This document shows, one piece after another, positions 21,875-33,119 of a DNA stretch of 64,000 nt (position 1 is its first letter; every line of letters begins with the position of its first letter). The position numbers and the translations under genes are program-made. This DNA is from Trichomonas tenax (lineage: Eukaryota; Parabasalia; Trichomonadida; Trichomonadidae). The notes below the pieces were generated by a model that searched no databases, was not told the DNA's origin, and worked only from the letters and a program-made list of their open reading frames with translations. The stretch covers positions 86,228 through 150,227 of the forward strand of contig JALKBU010000008.1 in NCBI GenBank assembly GCA_023091735.1, in the 5' to 3' direction.

Positions 21875-22020
21875 GTTTAGCTGTTACACAATAGGACATA
21901 AAAATAATCTGAACTTTTTTTATCCGAGGGATAACCTTAAAGAGTGAGAAGGTCTTTTCGAAGAGATATCAAATATAACGTGATATCGAAAGCAAGTCGC
22001 GTCAAAAATAAAATCTTAAA
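21875..22020 (+). repeat. Dispersed repeat A, copy 2, upstream of the TBL1-like gene
   Basis: This copy matches 12445-12592 in reverse complement at more than 90%. It starts eight bases after the 21350-21867 inverted repeat and ends about 107 bp before ATG 22128. Confidence 0.85.
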
Positions 22021-22085
22021 AATCAAAGACCTTCGCTAAGAAAATCGAATATGAGCATAAGCGAGTAAGTGGTCGGGACGATAAT

Positions 22086-22091
22086 TCATTT
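22086..22091 (+). promoter_or_regulatory. Initiator-like TCATTT upstream of the TBL1-like gene
   Basis: TTCATTTGTG lies about 36 nt upstream of ATG 22128 and matches TCA(+1)Py(T/A). It lies outside repeat A. Confidence 0.3.
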
Positions 22092-22127
22092 GTGAGATGA
22101 ACGATTAAAAATTCTTTTTGTTTTTAA

Positions 22128-23498
22128 ATGACTGTTTCTCTTGATGAAGTAAACTTCCTCATATCACATTACCTGAGGGAGAGCGGTTTCATGCACACCG
22201 CCTATGTGTTCGAAACTGAGTCAATGGTAGCTTCATCGAATATTAATCAAACAAGGGTTCCTCCTGGAGCTTTAATTTCTATTCTCCAAGGGAGCCTTTT
22301 GAGCATGAAATACGAAAAGATGATCAAGCAGGCGCTAAAAGATCCAAATAATCAAATACATCAAGAAATTCGCGAATTAGAAGAAAAATACAAAGAAATA
22401 CTCGTTAAACTGCCTCCTGAAGTTCCGATACAGCCTGTGGAACCACCAAAACCAATCACTGTTGAAGATAAAGTTATAAAACCCGAAATTAATTCAGAAA
22501 CTTGCATGAATTACCACACCACTGCATACTGCTGCAAGTGGGCACCAGATTGTACATACTTTCTTTCTGGTGGTGATGAAGGAAAAGCAATAATGCATCT
22601 TATTCAAGCCAATAAAGTAGTTAATTCGATAAATATAACTCAGGACGGTTCTATATCAGGTGCAATTACTTCTCTCGATATATCTAATGACAATGAATTC
22701 ATTGCAATTTCAGATTTTAATGGCGACGTTTCTATCTTCGATAGGAAGGGAAACAAGATCAGCAACTTACTTAAGAAAGGAAATAATACATCATTTTGCG
22801 TGAGATTCTCTCCAAGTGGAAGATATCTCGTTGTTTGCAACAGCGGAACGTGTTTCTTCTTCGAGTCACCGACATTTAGACAGATAACATCTCCTATAGG
22901 CAGTCACCAAGATACCATCGTTGACGCATCATGGCGTGGGGATACTTGCGTTGCAACAGCTTCAGCTGATGGAACTGTTGGATTATTCAACTTAGAACAG
23001 CCCCAGGGGTCATTCTTAAGGCTCTCCAACAAGAGGATATGCGGCGTTGCATGGTCTTATGATGGAAACTTTTTAGCTGTCTGTGCTGAAGATGGATCAG
23101 TGAAAGTAATGAACGTGACAACGTGGGAAGGAAAGACTTTGTTCCAGTCCGATCTTCCTATACACGGCTTAAAGTGGTCCACATCCGCTTTGTTTACGTG
23201 GGGCGAAGACTGCTGTTTGCGCATATTTCCTGTCGGAATGCCAGATCACGAAATTTGCAAGCATGAACATCCTATTCTGTGTGCGAGTTTCTCTGAATTA
23301 TGCAATATTGTGACGACTGGTGATGGAAGTGGCCACGTTAAAGTCACTGATGTGGCAAATTGTATAGTTTTTAAAGAAATCCAAGGAAAGAGCTCAGTGC
23401 ATGACATAGCACTTGACAGGACTGGAAGATTCTTAGTTGTCTGCTTCGAGGAGGGTGATGTTCATTATATACCTCTCACTAGAGCGAAATCAGAATAA
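22128..23498 (+). CDS. TBL1/Sif2-like LisH-WD40 corepressor subunit
   Basis: 456 residues from ATG 22128. Residues 4-33 form a LisH motif (DEVNFLISHYLRESGF). The next stretch, with SNINQTRVPPGALISILQ, closely follows the N-terminal tetramerisation region of animal TBL1/TBLR1 and yeast Sif2. A Pro-rich linker leads to seven or eight WD40 blades (about 130-452), with the GGDEGKA and SADGTVGLFN loops visible. In other eukaryotes these proteins are the scaffold of SMRT/NCoR or Set3 histone-deacetylase complexes, so a nuclear transcription role is inferred. Length matches the family. The stop codon overlaps TAAA, the trichomonad poly(A) signal. Confidence 0.92.
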   Translation: MTVSLDEVNFLISHYLRESGFMHTAYVFETESMVASSNINQTRVPPGALISILQGSLLSMKYEKMIKQALKDPNNQIHQEIRELEEKYKEILVKLPPEVPIQPVEPPKPITVEDKVIKPEINSETCMNYHTTAYCCKWAPDCTYFLSGGDEGKAIMHLIQANKVVNSINITQDGSISGAITSLDISNDNEFIAISDFNGDVSIFDRKGNKISNLLKKGNNTSFCVRFSPSGRYLVVCNSGTCFFFESPTFRQITSPIGSHQDTIVDASWRGDTCVATASADGTVGLFNLEQPQGSFLRLSNKRICGVAWSYDGNFLAVCAEDGSVKVMNVTTWEGKTLFQSDLPIHGLKWSTSALFTWGEDCCLRIFPVGMPDHEICKHEHPILCASFSELCNIVTTGDGSGHVKVTDVANCIVFKEIQGKSSVHDIALDRTGRFLVVCFEEGDVHYIPLTRAKSE

Positions 23499-26095
23499 AA
23501 TATCTATTCATGTGTGTTTTTAACCATTAACATTTATATAGCCTTAATGGTAACTATGTTGAGAACTTATTCTTAAAAGCTAAAATATTGGTGTTGCCTA
23601 TTAATTAAAGGTACATCAAATATTTTTCCGTTATTTTGCAAAAATGTCCGGTGATGAAAAGTTTGGTTTTCAGCGATGTTTCGTGAAAATTGTATTTTTT
23701 TAGTAGCAGAAAACTATTATATAGCTAAAGCTCAATATAAATACAATGGATTGACGAAGATTACGCTTCAAACTTCTCCAAAATAATGCATAATTTCGGC
23801 TATATCGTCAGAACATCGCAAACCGCTAGGGCTCGACCTAAATCTCCATTAAAGCATGATTGCATTCAAAAAAACACTAGCTTAAAAATCGATAATTTGT
23901 ATCTCAAAAGTTACATAAATTTAGGAACAGAGAAGAAGCGCACCAACAGTGCTCATTCCTGTGATAAACATACCATAATTACAGAAACTTCATACACTTT
24001 GTTTGGGAGTTTCGTTTTATATCTTTTTAATTTCTTATTGTTCTTCAAAACAAATGATATGATATGCTACGATATATTAAATATTTTCCAATTATTGACA
24101 TTCGGATCATTTTTCTTAAGGAAATTTCGAGATTTAATACAATATCATTCTAAATTTCAATCAATTTATTATACTGACATAGTTAAATGCATAAGCAAGA
24201 ATTCGGTAGATAATGGTATTGAATACCGCCTGTCATCCCCTGAAGTCCGTGATGGCTACAAATGTTATATTTTCTGATGAAGAGGAAGCTATTCAAACAT
24301 TATTGATTACTTGCTGGTGGAGTCTATCCACAAATCAATCGAAACTTGGGAAATTAAAAGTTTTTTTTTTTCAAAATTAGCGTTTTCTAAATGATAATCA
24401 CGCACACGCACGTATTCCCACACGACGTGGGCTCCAGCTACATGGTTAAAGAATAGATAACTGAATAATGCAGCAAAAAAAAAACAAAATATTTTATGCT
24501 TTTAAATTATTTTCTTCATGTCATAAAATTCGTTGTGCAAATGATGTTTTATTAATTACAAAGATATCTTCAATATTTAGTTTTGCTGAATATCTTTGTA
24601 AATCCACAAAAAATGAAATTTTCGTTTTTCGAGTAAAATTTATAGAAAAAGGAAAAAATAAACTGTTCAAAAAAGCTTTATATCATTTCTCCATAACGAT
24701 GTGTACGTACACGTTTGTTTCGTCGCAGCAAGTATGCCTCCCTTATTGTGCACTGAGTATATGGTATGAATTTGGGTTCATAAATTACAATAGAAATTAT
24801 TTGATGGACCTTTTTATTAATTTATAAATCAAAATTATTGGTATAATTTATATATACAGATTGAGGTTAATAAGATCATAATGAAGTAAGCTTCTATAAT
24901 TGAGTTTTTTTGGATCAAAGTCGACAATTGTCTGTTAAATTACGAGTGAAGATGGGAACATGGGTTTTATACGATTCTTAGTTTGATAGCAATCTTCTTT
25001 TGAGCTGACTCACTATAGGAAAAAGGAATCATCAATTGATATCGAAAGATAAAAAATAATCTTGTAAAATATAAAAGCCTTCAACGGATGGAGTCTCTAT
25101 GTAATGATGATTTGGGTGTCAGCAAAATGAATTTTGGAGAGTCTCAGAAAAATAAATCATAACTTTGTCAACAAATAGATTGCAGCACAATGAAGCATAG
25201 TTTGACAATAAAATTGGAAAAAAATAATTTTTATAATTTTATGGCGTAAAATATATTTTCATCTGCCTGGTGTATATGAGCATAGAAATCGACTAAAATT
25301 TTATAATATCAATCTCTAATTTCATAAAAAACTTTACATAGGCGATCAGGAATCTGACAATATGCTAGCAATCATTTATCTAACATATTTTGCAAAGGAA
25401 ATGGCTTAAACCAAAAATATCAAAATTCAAACTTCAAATTATCCTCATTCAAACTTGTGTGACTCAATATGAAGAAGCATATATCTTTCCTGTTTATATG
25501 AGAAATCGTATTGATAAATAGTGAGGAAAAACATAAAATATGATTTCAATTTGCTATTATAAGACAAAAAGAAGTGTGAAATGAATATATTTCGACTGAA
25601 GGAAATTGTGATATCAATGATTCAGTCTTCTAAAGGATCCAAATTAGATTTCTCAAAAATTAAAAATTAAATCCGATTTTAAGGCAACGTGCTTCTTTTC
25701 ATGTACTGTGATGTGGCATAACGACATCTTAGCTGCCAATTTTAAATTTCGAAATCAAAACACGAAAATTATCAATTAATAGCATGAAGAACAATGCTTG
25801 TAAACATTTATATAGATAAATCTGTTTGTTCTCCATACATTTCAAAAATATTTATAAAATATTTTATGTACTGTGAAGTAAGTGGAGAAAAACGCTGTTA
25901 TGCACGTTTAAGACTTTTGATGAAAACCGCTATAATTTCACAACTCTGTTAAACCACTGCTTTGATTTTGTTATAATTCGTGTTTCCTATGCGTATAGGA
26001 CCTATTTATGTGGTTTTCAAAGTCTGGTATTGAATTTTGTGAAGAGAATTATATTGAATTGTTTATTTTTTATATTTTTATCTCAAAATTTTAAA
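23499..26095. other. Long AT-rich spacer, at most one doubtful gene
   Basis: Apart from the doubtful ORF at 23786-24277 nothing is supported. A GC-richer scrap near 24403-24442 (CACACGACGTGGGCTCC) has no recognisable RNA fold. The 119-codon frame at 24468-24827 is Lys/Phe/Asn-rich and is treated as chance. Confidence 0.4.
23786..24277 (+). CDS. Doubtful hypothetical protein
   Basis: 163 codons from an ATG, longer than chance would often give in DNA this AT-rich. The start is basic (TARARPKSPLKHD). One stretch (FVLYLFNFLLFF) could be a membrane helix and the C-terminus is mixed polar. No family is recognised. The leader has no good initiator, and codon use in the second half is AT-biased like spacer. 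Confidence 0.3.
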   Translation: MHNFGYIVRTSQTARARPKSPLKHDCIQKNTSLKIDNLYLKSYINLGTEKKRTNSAHSCDKHTIITETSYTLFGSFVLYLFNFLLFFKTNDMICYDILNIFQLLTFGSFFLRKFRDLIQYHSKFQSIYYTDIVKCISKNSVDNGIEYRLSSPEVRDGYKCYIF

Positions 26096-26869
26096 ATGAA
26101 CTGTGAAGCATCTGTGATTGATTCTCCTGAGAAGGAGACAAAGCAAGTTGTTAAGGGAAGAGTGAGGAAGAATTCCTCTGATGAAGTTTCCGTCAAAGAT
26201 GCTGCAAACACAGAATTCAATTTCGAAGAAGGTAAAATTGCAGGAAGATAGTTTTACGCAAAAAATTTGACGAACTGCACAATATATGTTAGCGATGCTG
26301 TTGAGAGAATTAACATCAAAGGATGCGAAGATTGCAAGTTTGGACTTGCTGTTTGCTCAATTATGACTTTCATCACCGAATGTCAGAAATGCGAATTCAC
26401 CATTGTCAGTAAGCAGTGCAGAGTCGCTGATTCCAATGATTGTTCTTTTCTCTTGCACACAAGCCAAAGAACATTCGTCGAAAGATCTAAGAATATTATT
26501 TTAGGCTGCGGAACATACTCATACAACAGGATTCTTCAGCATATGGCTGCTGCACACCTCAACCTCTATATCAACCAATACCATCAAGTTTTGGATGTTA
26601 CACCAGGACTTTCGAGCCACGAGGTCCGCCAAGGTGAGCGATCAACAATTCCATCGAAGGACGGCACAAGGATTTTACCTTACTACTATACTCCAACTGG
26701 AGAATTTACAACACTAGAATGTCTCGAAGACCGCTGGGACGAGATCATCCGTATTTCATTCCACGCAGGCGTGAAATTTGTTGGATGTAGAAAGAATGGA
26801 CGCACAATCTTGGCCTTTATCGAAGAGGATCCAACGCATCTCTTCAATTCAGCACGTTCTCAATCATAA
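26096..26869 (+). pseudogene. TBCC-domain (TBCCD1-like) gene interrupted by one TAG
   Basis: From ATG 26096 the frame reads 51 codons, meets a TAG at 26249-26251, then continues in the same frame for about 206 codons to TAA. The conserved TBCC/CARP beta-helix spans the stop: GKIAGR before it and FYAKNLTNCTIYV after it. In related proteins this position is often Gln, so CAG to TAG would explain it. The rest matches TBCCD1-like proteins (CKFGLAVCSI, LLHTSQRTFVERS, then the HMAAAHLNLY...W region). The family acts in tubulin folding and centrosome or basal-body positioning. It may be a recent pseudogene, a readthrough gene or a sequencing error. Confidence 0.75.
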
Positions 26870-26946
26870 TCTATCTTTTTGTTTGTTGATACCATATTTT
26901 CTATGTTAAATATATATTATCATGTTAACCCAAAAAGATTTTTTTC

Positions 26947-27600
26947 GGGAAAATTTTTCCTTCTACTGTGTAGTCCCGCGACCTTCATAACTTTTTATCT
27001 GCTCAATATTTTTTTCGATTTGAAAGTACTTTCATGTACATATTGATAGTTGTCTATCCAGTGGTATAAGTGGCACAGTCTATATATCTATCAAATCATT
27101 GATTGCATTACAAATCGTCCAAAATATACGATTTCCAGCATAAATGCATGCACTAATATGCAGCATATGATATTTTTATATGTGTTATTGATTCAAATGC
27201 CTCTTATACGCTTAAAATTAAAAATGCAACTAATTCATTAATTGATTTGAGGGCGATTATACACATGAAAGTTATTGAATTTGATGGGTTTTGGATTTGC
27301 AGCTGTAATAATGTACAATTTTAGAATCTTTGATTTGGCAATGAAAAAAAAATTATGCGCTGAGACACCATCTTTCCTCAGCGCTGCATAGTAGCGCATA
27401 CATTTATGCTGGAAATCGTATATTTTGGACGATTTGTAATGCAATCAATGATTTGATAGATATATAGACTGTGCCACTTATACCACTGGATAGACAACTA
27501 TCAATATGTACATGAAAGTACTTTCAAATCGAAAAAAATATTGAGCAGATAAAAAGTTATGAAGGTCGCGGGACTACACAGTAGAAGGAAAAATGTTGCC
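26947..27600. mobile_element. Complete MULE-type MITE with 218-bp TIRs and 9-bp TSD
   Basis: A 654-bp element flanked by the perfect 9-bp duplication ATTTTTTTC (26938-26946 and 27601-27609). The terminal inverted repeats are 26947-27164 and 27383-27600, about 218 bp each and nearly identical. The tips read GGGAAAATTTTTCC on the left and GGCAACATTTTTCC in reverse complement on the right. The middle 218 bp has no convincing coding capacity. Long TIRs and a 9-bp duplication are the hallmark of Mutator-like elements, which are known in trichomonad genomes. The near-identity of the arms suggests recent activity or gene conversion. Confidence 0.9.
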
Positions 27601-27609
27601 ATTTTTTTC

Positions 27610-28225
27610 TTACTTTTTTATAAAAAATCATCATAATCAGATCATGATATTACACAAATAAAAACTACATCACAGATCTATTAAAAGACCAGTAGATATT
27701 TTATGAAAATAACATTAATATTTGAACTGATAAATATCTCATAAATCCCCCTTATATCTCTAAAATTAAATTAAGCTCAAAGAGTTATGCATATGTATCA
27801 ATTGCTCAATAGTGAATCAAATAAAATTTTTGTGGAAGAAAATATAAATCACAAGATAGACCTCTTGCTTGAAAAACAACATCACTATCAATAATAGAAT
27901 AATGACACCAATTTCCAATTCACAGTTCCAATAAATAAATTGACATGATTTTGAAAGATAGGATTTGGAGGCTGAGATCAGCGCAAGTAAGTTTACAAAC
28001 AAACAAAGTACATATATTAAATCACAAATAAGTTCATAAAGTCTATGATAAAATTTCAGTCTTCATTAAAGATGTTATATCAATAAAATTATATCAGATG
28101 CATATAAATCACCTCGCCCTGATGCTCTGGACCTACGATTATATGCGATAACGTAGTAACTATTAAAATCAGATAAAAATTGTTATTTCTAAACTGCATG
28201 AACTTATGTTATAATGGCCGTACCC
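27610..28225. other. AT-rich spacer
   Basis: No gene, RNA or repeat is supported in this stretch. Confidence 0.5.
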
Positions 28226-28513
28226 TTATAAAATTGATTCTGCATCCTCGTCAAGTTTCACACAATTATTGTGATTTTCTGGTTTGTGTGTATAAATGAA
28301 CAAGCAGAGTTTAAGTGAAAGGTTGAACACGCCCGCGATAGATGCGAAATGAGTAATTTTTGATGGTAGAACACAACTCAACGTAGATATTCCAATTAAA
28401 ATGAAACCAAGCGAGATGAGTGAGAAATATGTCTTCGAGGACACCTCCAATCGCTTCTTCTTGTCCTCGTCTTCAACAAAGCTTCTAACAAAGTCTTCAT
28501 ACTTTGGATTCAT
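28226..28513 (-). CDS. Small two-helix membrane protein
   Basis: 95 residues from ATG 28513. A charged N-terminus (DEDKKKRLE) is followed by two membrane helices (YFSLISLGFILIGISTLSC and ITHFASIAGVFNLSLKLCLF) and an acidic tail. An initiator-like TCATAT lies 7 nt before the ATG. Codon use is richer in GC than the flanks, which supports a real gene. I do not recognise the family. Confidence 0.6.
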   Translation of the reverse strand: MNPKYEDFVRSFVEDEDKKKRLEVSSKTYFSLISLGFILIGISTLSCVLPSKITHFASIAGVFNLSLKLCLFIYTHKPENHNNCVKLDEDAESIL

Positions 28514-28519
28514 TTTGTT

Positions 28520-28525
28520 ATATGA
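28520..28525 (-). promoter_or_regulatory. Initiator-like TCATAT
   Basis: ATTCATATAAC on the minus strand immediately precedes the ATG at 28513. It fits TCA(+1)Py(T/A) with the very short 5' leader usual in trichomonads. Confidence 0.4.
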
Positions 28526-29405
28526 ATTTTGCTATCATAACCGGGGAAATTTTTGATCTTAAAAAGGTTTTGGGTTTGGATTTGATTTTTTGGACACGTA
28601 GTGAGCATATATTCTAACCTTCAAGTTTTTGAACTCGATTTTGTGAGCAAGAACTTGGTCTTTGAAGGTTGTTTTTGATTATTTTTGGGTAAGATCAATG
28701 GATCAATCATAAGAAATATGGATTTTGCATCATTTTATTTTTGGAATTAACTATTTTAGCGACATTAAAGGGTTTTTGTTTTATGTTTGAGATCTATGCA
28801 ACCTTTTGGAAATGTGGTTAAGAGTAGTCATGAATATTCACTATAAATATTGAAAGATTAAAAATAATAAACGATAACACATACTCAAAATCATACAATC
28901 ATCGTTTTTCGGACTTTTTAATAGAGGATAAAAGTAAAAATATGATTTCAACGATTATTTTCTAAAAGAGAATATATCAAGAGACAATAAACAATATCAA
29001 CCGGATTTCGAGTACATTAATAAGCTTTCACACAAGGCAGCGTGTGGTCATGCGATACATGCTAAATTGATAACAATATTTATATTTAAAAAATTAATAT
29101 GATATTATGGCTTGGTATTCAAAAACTAAGCTATCTATATATATATCCATGATTGATCTTAAATTATTTTGGAATTGGAAAGATCTTTTATTGTTAATCA
29201 CAGATATTTCATGTTTTTAAGTAAGGATTATTCATTTTTCTCTTTAGACTTAGAACGTATTGAATCTAGTTATGACAAATACAAATGTAAAATCACTATT
29301 GGACAATTTTTCATTGTTCGAAGTATTATCATTAGAAAACCAAATAATATAAACATGTTTACGTAATACAAACAAAAAAATAAATATATTGACTCGGTGT
29401 AAGAG
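28526..29405. other. AT-rich spacer
   Basis: This is a spacer between minus-strand genes. Only short AT-biased frames are present and nothing is supported. Confidence 0.5.
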
Positions 29406-30647
29406 TTACCAATCGTTGATTTCGGTCACATTATTGCTTTCTAAATTGATAAAGAAGGAGATGATGTAAGAGAAGAACTTTCCGAGGTTTAGGTTGTTTC
29501 CCGTTTCTTCTTTCTGAGGATATATTGTTTGGAATTCGCAATTGTGTCTTTTGATCCTTTTCATCTTGTCTATAGTTACTATTTCGATCTTAGAGCCGAC
29601 CTTCAAGTAGGCAGCGATATTTTGCGTTAATTCGTAATTTGAGGATGAAAAAACAGTTAACACTCTTCCGTTATGAGTGATGTCAGTTCCCTCATGGAAG
29701 CACTGATGACCTCTAATGATAGATGAGAATGAATTAAACTTCAAGAAATTAAGAGTTGTATTTTGTCCAAATTCGCATCCAATTCCTCTAGTGCCTTGTA
29801 CAAACCCATTGCAGAGATCTGAGGGATCGCTCCACAATAGATCATTGGCATGATTTGTTATTTCGTGTATAGGCAAATTTATAGCTTCGATATCCTCAAT
29901 TCTTTGCAATTGTGGAGGCAATTCTCCATGGACGCAGAATATTGACTTATTTATCACAGCTGCAATCGGCAAGTAGTCAAAAACATCATTAAATTTTTCC
30001 CAGAGCTGTCTATTTGGATAAACGTACTGTATGTCCATCCTGAAGCCGTAATAATCGTTTGTTTCCCTAGTTTCGTGGTTTCCTCTCAACAAAAATATAT
30101 TGTCGGGAAAAATGTTATGCAGAGCAAGTAGAATCGTTATGACCTATATGGAGAACTCACCTTTATCAACATAATCTCCAAGGAACAAGTAATGAGTCTT
30201 TGGTGGGAGACCATTAATTATAAAAATTCTTATCAAGTCATGCAGATTTCCATGGATATCGCCAACTACAACATACTTCCTATGGTAGTGGATTACGGTT
30301 CTTGCAGTTTTGAAGCGTTCGAGGTTTTCATTTAATAGTGAGTCGATCAAATCAGGCTCGAAATGGGGACTGGCGATGGTCCCTCCAACGTATTTGACGC
30401 TCTTAAGCTGCATCTCGAGTATGTGTAAATAGCTTTCGAAGAACAGATGATTGTCAAAAATTTTGAGATTTAATTTTTTTGGCAATTTTTGTAAGGTTAT
30501 GAAAATCTGTTTACACAAATGTTCAATCGCGCTTTTTAACGTACTTTTTTTGCACGCAGTGGAGAAATGTTGATATTCCTCTGTGCAACGATATTCTCGA
30601 AGGTTTCTTTTTTCTGAATACTCAAAAAATTGGAAATCATCAAATAT
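29406..30647 (-). pseudogene. PP1/PP2A-like Ser/Thr phosphatase broken by one TAG and lacking a clear start
   Basis: The frame is open from 30647 but has no ATG until Met at EMQLKSV. It meets a TAG at 30144-30146, then continues in frame to 29406. The catalytic signature is otherwise complete: GDIHG, GDYVDKG, RGNHE, the HGELPP loop (normally HGGLSP), DLLWSDPSD and RGHQ. Counting residues between GDYVDKG and the PDNIFLLRGNHE block gives exactly the family spacing if the stop is read as one residue. The position is Glu, or sometimes Gln, in relatives. An intron does not fix the frame. The simplest reading is a recently inactivated member of a large trichomonad phosphatase family. Confidence 0.8.
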
Positions 30648-30829
30648 CTAAATTTGCCTGAATATTTTATCATAAAATGAAAAAATCGAATAAAACAAAA
30701 CGAGTTTTAGAGATTTGTTTTAGCCGAATGGATTTAATTTAGTGGTTGATTGTAATAATATGATTTTAAATATATTGACACATTAAATTTCTTCTATTTT
30801 CATCGATAAACTTCTATCACATTATTGAT

Positions 30830-30988
30830 ATGGCATCCAGACTTCCAAAACCAATGATTACTTCATCCCAAGCCACATATATGATTTTACCATGGAAACT
30901 TCATTCAGGAAAGTTCTTACAGCATGCTATTGGATATAATGACTCCAGAAGAAAATACGCTACTATACACCCAATAGCTGTTGGGTAA
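30830..30988 (+). CDS. Possible micro-gene or gene fragment of 52 codons
   Basis: An ATG-initiated frame (MASRLPKPMITSS...) stands out from the AT-rich desert by coding-like composition (Pro, Trp, Arg, His). TCACAT, an initiator match, lies about 12 nt upstream of the ATG. The final GGG-TAAGC could be a donor-like site, but no continuation was found. The family is unknown. Confidence 0.35.
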   Translation: MASRLPKPMITSSQATYMILPWKLHSGKFLQHAIGYNDSRRKYATIHPIAVG

Positions 30989-31141
30989 GCAAAGTTGTCA
31001 AATACCAATATAATAAAGTTCAATTTGATATTAAAAATTGACTACATTATTTATTCCTCAAAACGATGGACTAAGCTTCTTAGACCAAAGCATTTATATT
31101 CTTAGCTGAGTAAAGTTGTCATACTTTTGAAAATTTGCAAT

Positions 31142-31434
31142 GAGGTACAAGTTTCTAGAAAAACTGACAATAAGGTATTTTTGTAGAGTGTCAAATTGGC
31201 CTCAAGCAAAAAAAAAACTGACATTAATAATTTGTCTTTGTGGCACTGCTGCAAGCCGAAATCGCATGAAATTTCGTTGGGTGGCAACGCTGCAAGCCAA
31301 AGAATTCGTGAACAATTCATTGGGTAGTTCCACTTGAGAATCACAATTTATACATTACGTGTCATATTCTGACGTGTAAAATATTTAATCTAGCATGTAA
31401 AATTATCACCTTTTCTAGAAAAGCGGACCACTCA
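31142..31434. mobile_element. TIR element (MULE-like, 9-bp TSD), copy 2
   Basis: 293 bp flanked by the perfect 9-bp duplication ATTTGCAAT (31133-31141 and 31435-31443). The left tip is GAGGTACAAG, the right tip in reverse complement TGAGTGGTCCG, and both run into TTTCTAGAAAA, as in the 7431-8037 element. The right side carries CTGACGTGTAAA and GCATGTAAA motifs. The middle contains a 41-bp unit repeated in tandem (31240-31280 and 31281-31323, core GCTGCAAGCC). No coding capacity. Confidence 0.8.
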
Positions 31435-31443
31435 ATTTGCAAT

Positions 31444-31752
31444 TCTTTATGAAACATGATTGGAAAATTGATAGCATACTACCACCAATTGAGTTGAGTA
31501 ATATTGCCGATAGGATCGACTTTTTTGATTTCTCTAACTTTTGTATAAATTTGACATGGAAATTTACAAAATGGGATTAAGGTTAAATCAATACCATAAA
31601 ATCAAAAATAACCTTCACTTTTCTAAGGAAGTCAATATAATATATTAATATTTTAAGGTCAAAATCTCATTAAATGCGCCAATTTTGTTTTATGTAAAAG
31701 TGACGGCTTTATTCTTTCTTTCATTTTTATTAATTTTTTGCTTTAATTTACA
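31444..31752. other. AT-rich spacer
   Basis: This roughly 300-bp stretch separates the TIR element from the decayed ankyrin gene. I see nothing in it. Confidence 0.4.
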
Positions 31753-32823
31753 TCAATGCGATAAAGAACAGTTGGGAAGACTATTGCACAACCCAAAAGC
31801 AAGATTCCCCCGGCGGAAAAAGACAGTATTGTCGGTGGGATTTGCATGATCAATAAGGGTTTTAACAAATTCAATTGAATTCATTAAGATAGCGATCTCT
31901 ATTGGAATTTTATGCCAAAAATTTTCCCTACGTCTCGCTTCGACATCAGCACCTTGTTTAATAAGGAAATTTGTGATATCAATGGACTTCATCTTAACGG
32001 ATAAGCAGGAAGGTGTTGGATAATATTCATAAGATATTTAATGGATTCTAAATCATTAAGAAGAACAATTATGATTGATTAATATCATATAATCATTATG
32101 AACTACAAATTTTGTTGATTGATTCCATAGTTATAATTGATCTAATTTCCATTTTTAAGCAAGAAATAAAGAGCCTCGAAATTTCCATAATAAAAGCATT
32201 TGTTCAAATTCATTTTTGTAAGCTAACCTTTCAAGTAACCAATTGAATATATCGTGATGATGATATTGAATTGCTATATTCAAATGATTTGCATGCAACA
32301 TCAATTAAAGTTTGTTTGTATATATTTTGTTGATTGATATTTGATATCATTTTGGACAATTTAACTTGAAGATTTTCGTTCAATAAGTCCCAAGCAAAAT
32401 CATAGAAAATGCTATTTTCGCTAAATAAGATATCAATATTGCAGCGAGGATCTTTGAACATTATTCCTAAAAAATCTTTTGCATTATCTGACAATTTTGC
32501 CCCATTCAATCAAGTAATATTCGTAAATCATCATTTAAATAGTCGTATCTAATGACTTCCTTTTCATTTAATGTTTTAATAATTTTACCATACAAATTCA
32601 AGTTTTTGGAGTAAATAATCGATGCAGAATTCAATAAATATACAATTGTGCCAATGTTTATAATATTTTTATTGATTTGATTATTTAATTCTGAAATTAA
32701 TGATTCGAAATCCTGATTAGATTCCAAAAAGCAATGAATTAAATCAACAAATGGTCGATTGGTTGCAGGAATTTCTAAGTCTCCGATTATTTTTACTGTT
32801 AAATCATTAAAAGACGTCGACAT
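31753..32823 (-). pseudogene. Decayed ankyrin-repeat gene
   Basis: From ATG 32823 about 105 codons encode the helical N-terminal domain of the trichomonad ankyrin family (LIHCFLESNQDFESLI...). At 32506-32509 a frameshift is needed to continue into LNGAKLSDNAKDFLGIMFKDP. Further stops lie around 32041-32231. A recognisable ankyrin repeat remains at 31753-31992 (SIDITNFLIKQGADVE). It is a multi-lesion relative of the intact gene at 13317-14456. Confidence 0.75.
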
Positions 32824-33119
32824 TTTATTACTTTTTAAAAATTTCCACTATTTATGAGTTAATCTTAAATCTATGAAACAAGATTTAATAGCTATGCGTG
32901 ATTACAAATATCTACATCTATAAACGCTATAATGAGGCTGGAACTGTTATCTTAAATGAATAAATGTTTGAATTGATAAATTTGTTTAATTTCTACTAAT
33001 ACTGACAGGAACAAAAATATCCCAACTACTATTTTTATTAGTATTCAGAATTTGGTTGCTAAGTTAGCCTCTAAGCAAATTTCTTCTTGAACTTATTGAA
33101 AATATAGCTTCTCTTTATT

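Noticed and set aside
24468..24827. 119-codon plus-strand ORF
   Set aside because: Lys/Phe/Asn-rich AT-biased codons, begins in a poly-A run, no recognisable domain.
26228..26251. An ultrashort intron explaining the TAG in the TBCC gene
   Set aside because: GT...AG choices here are not multiples of three, while the frame on both sides is continuous.
30127..30160. A mini-intron starting GTGAGT at the stop in the PP1-like gene
   Set aside because: A GT...TAG excision here would be 17 nt and would break the frame; reading straight through the stop gives the exact family spacing.
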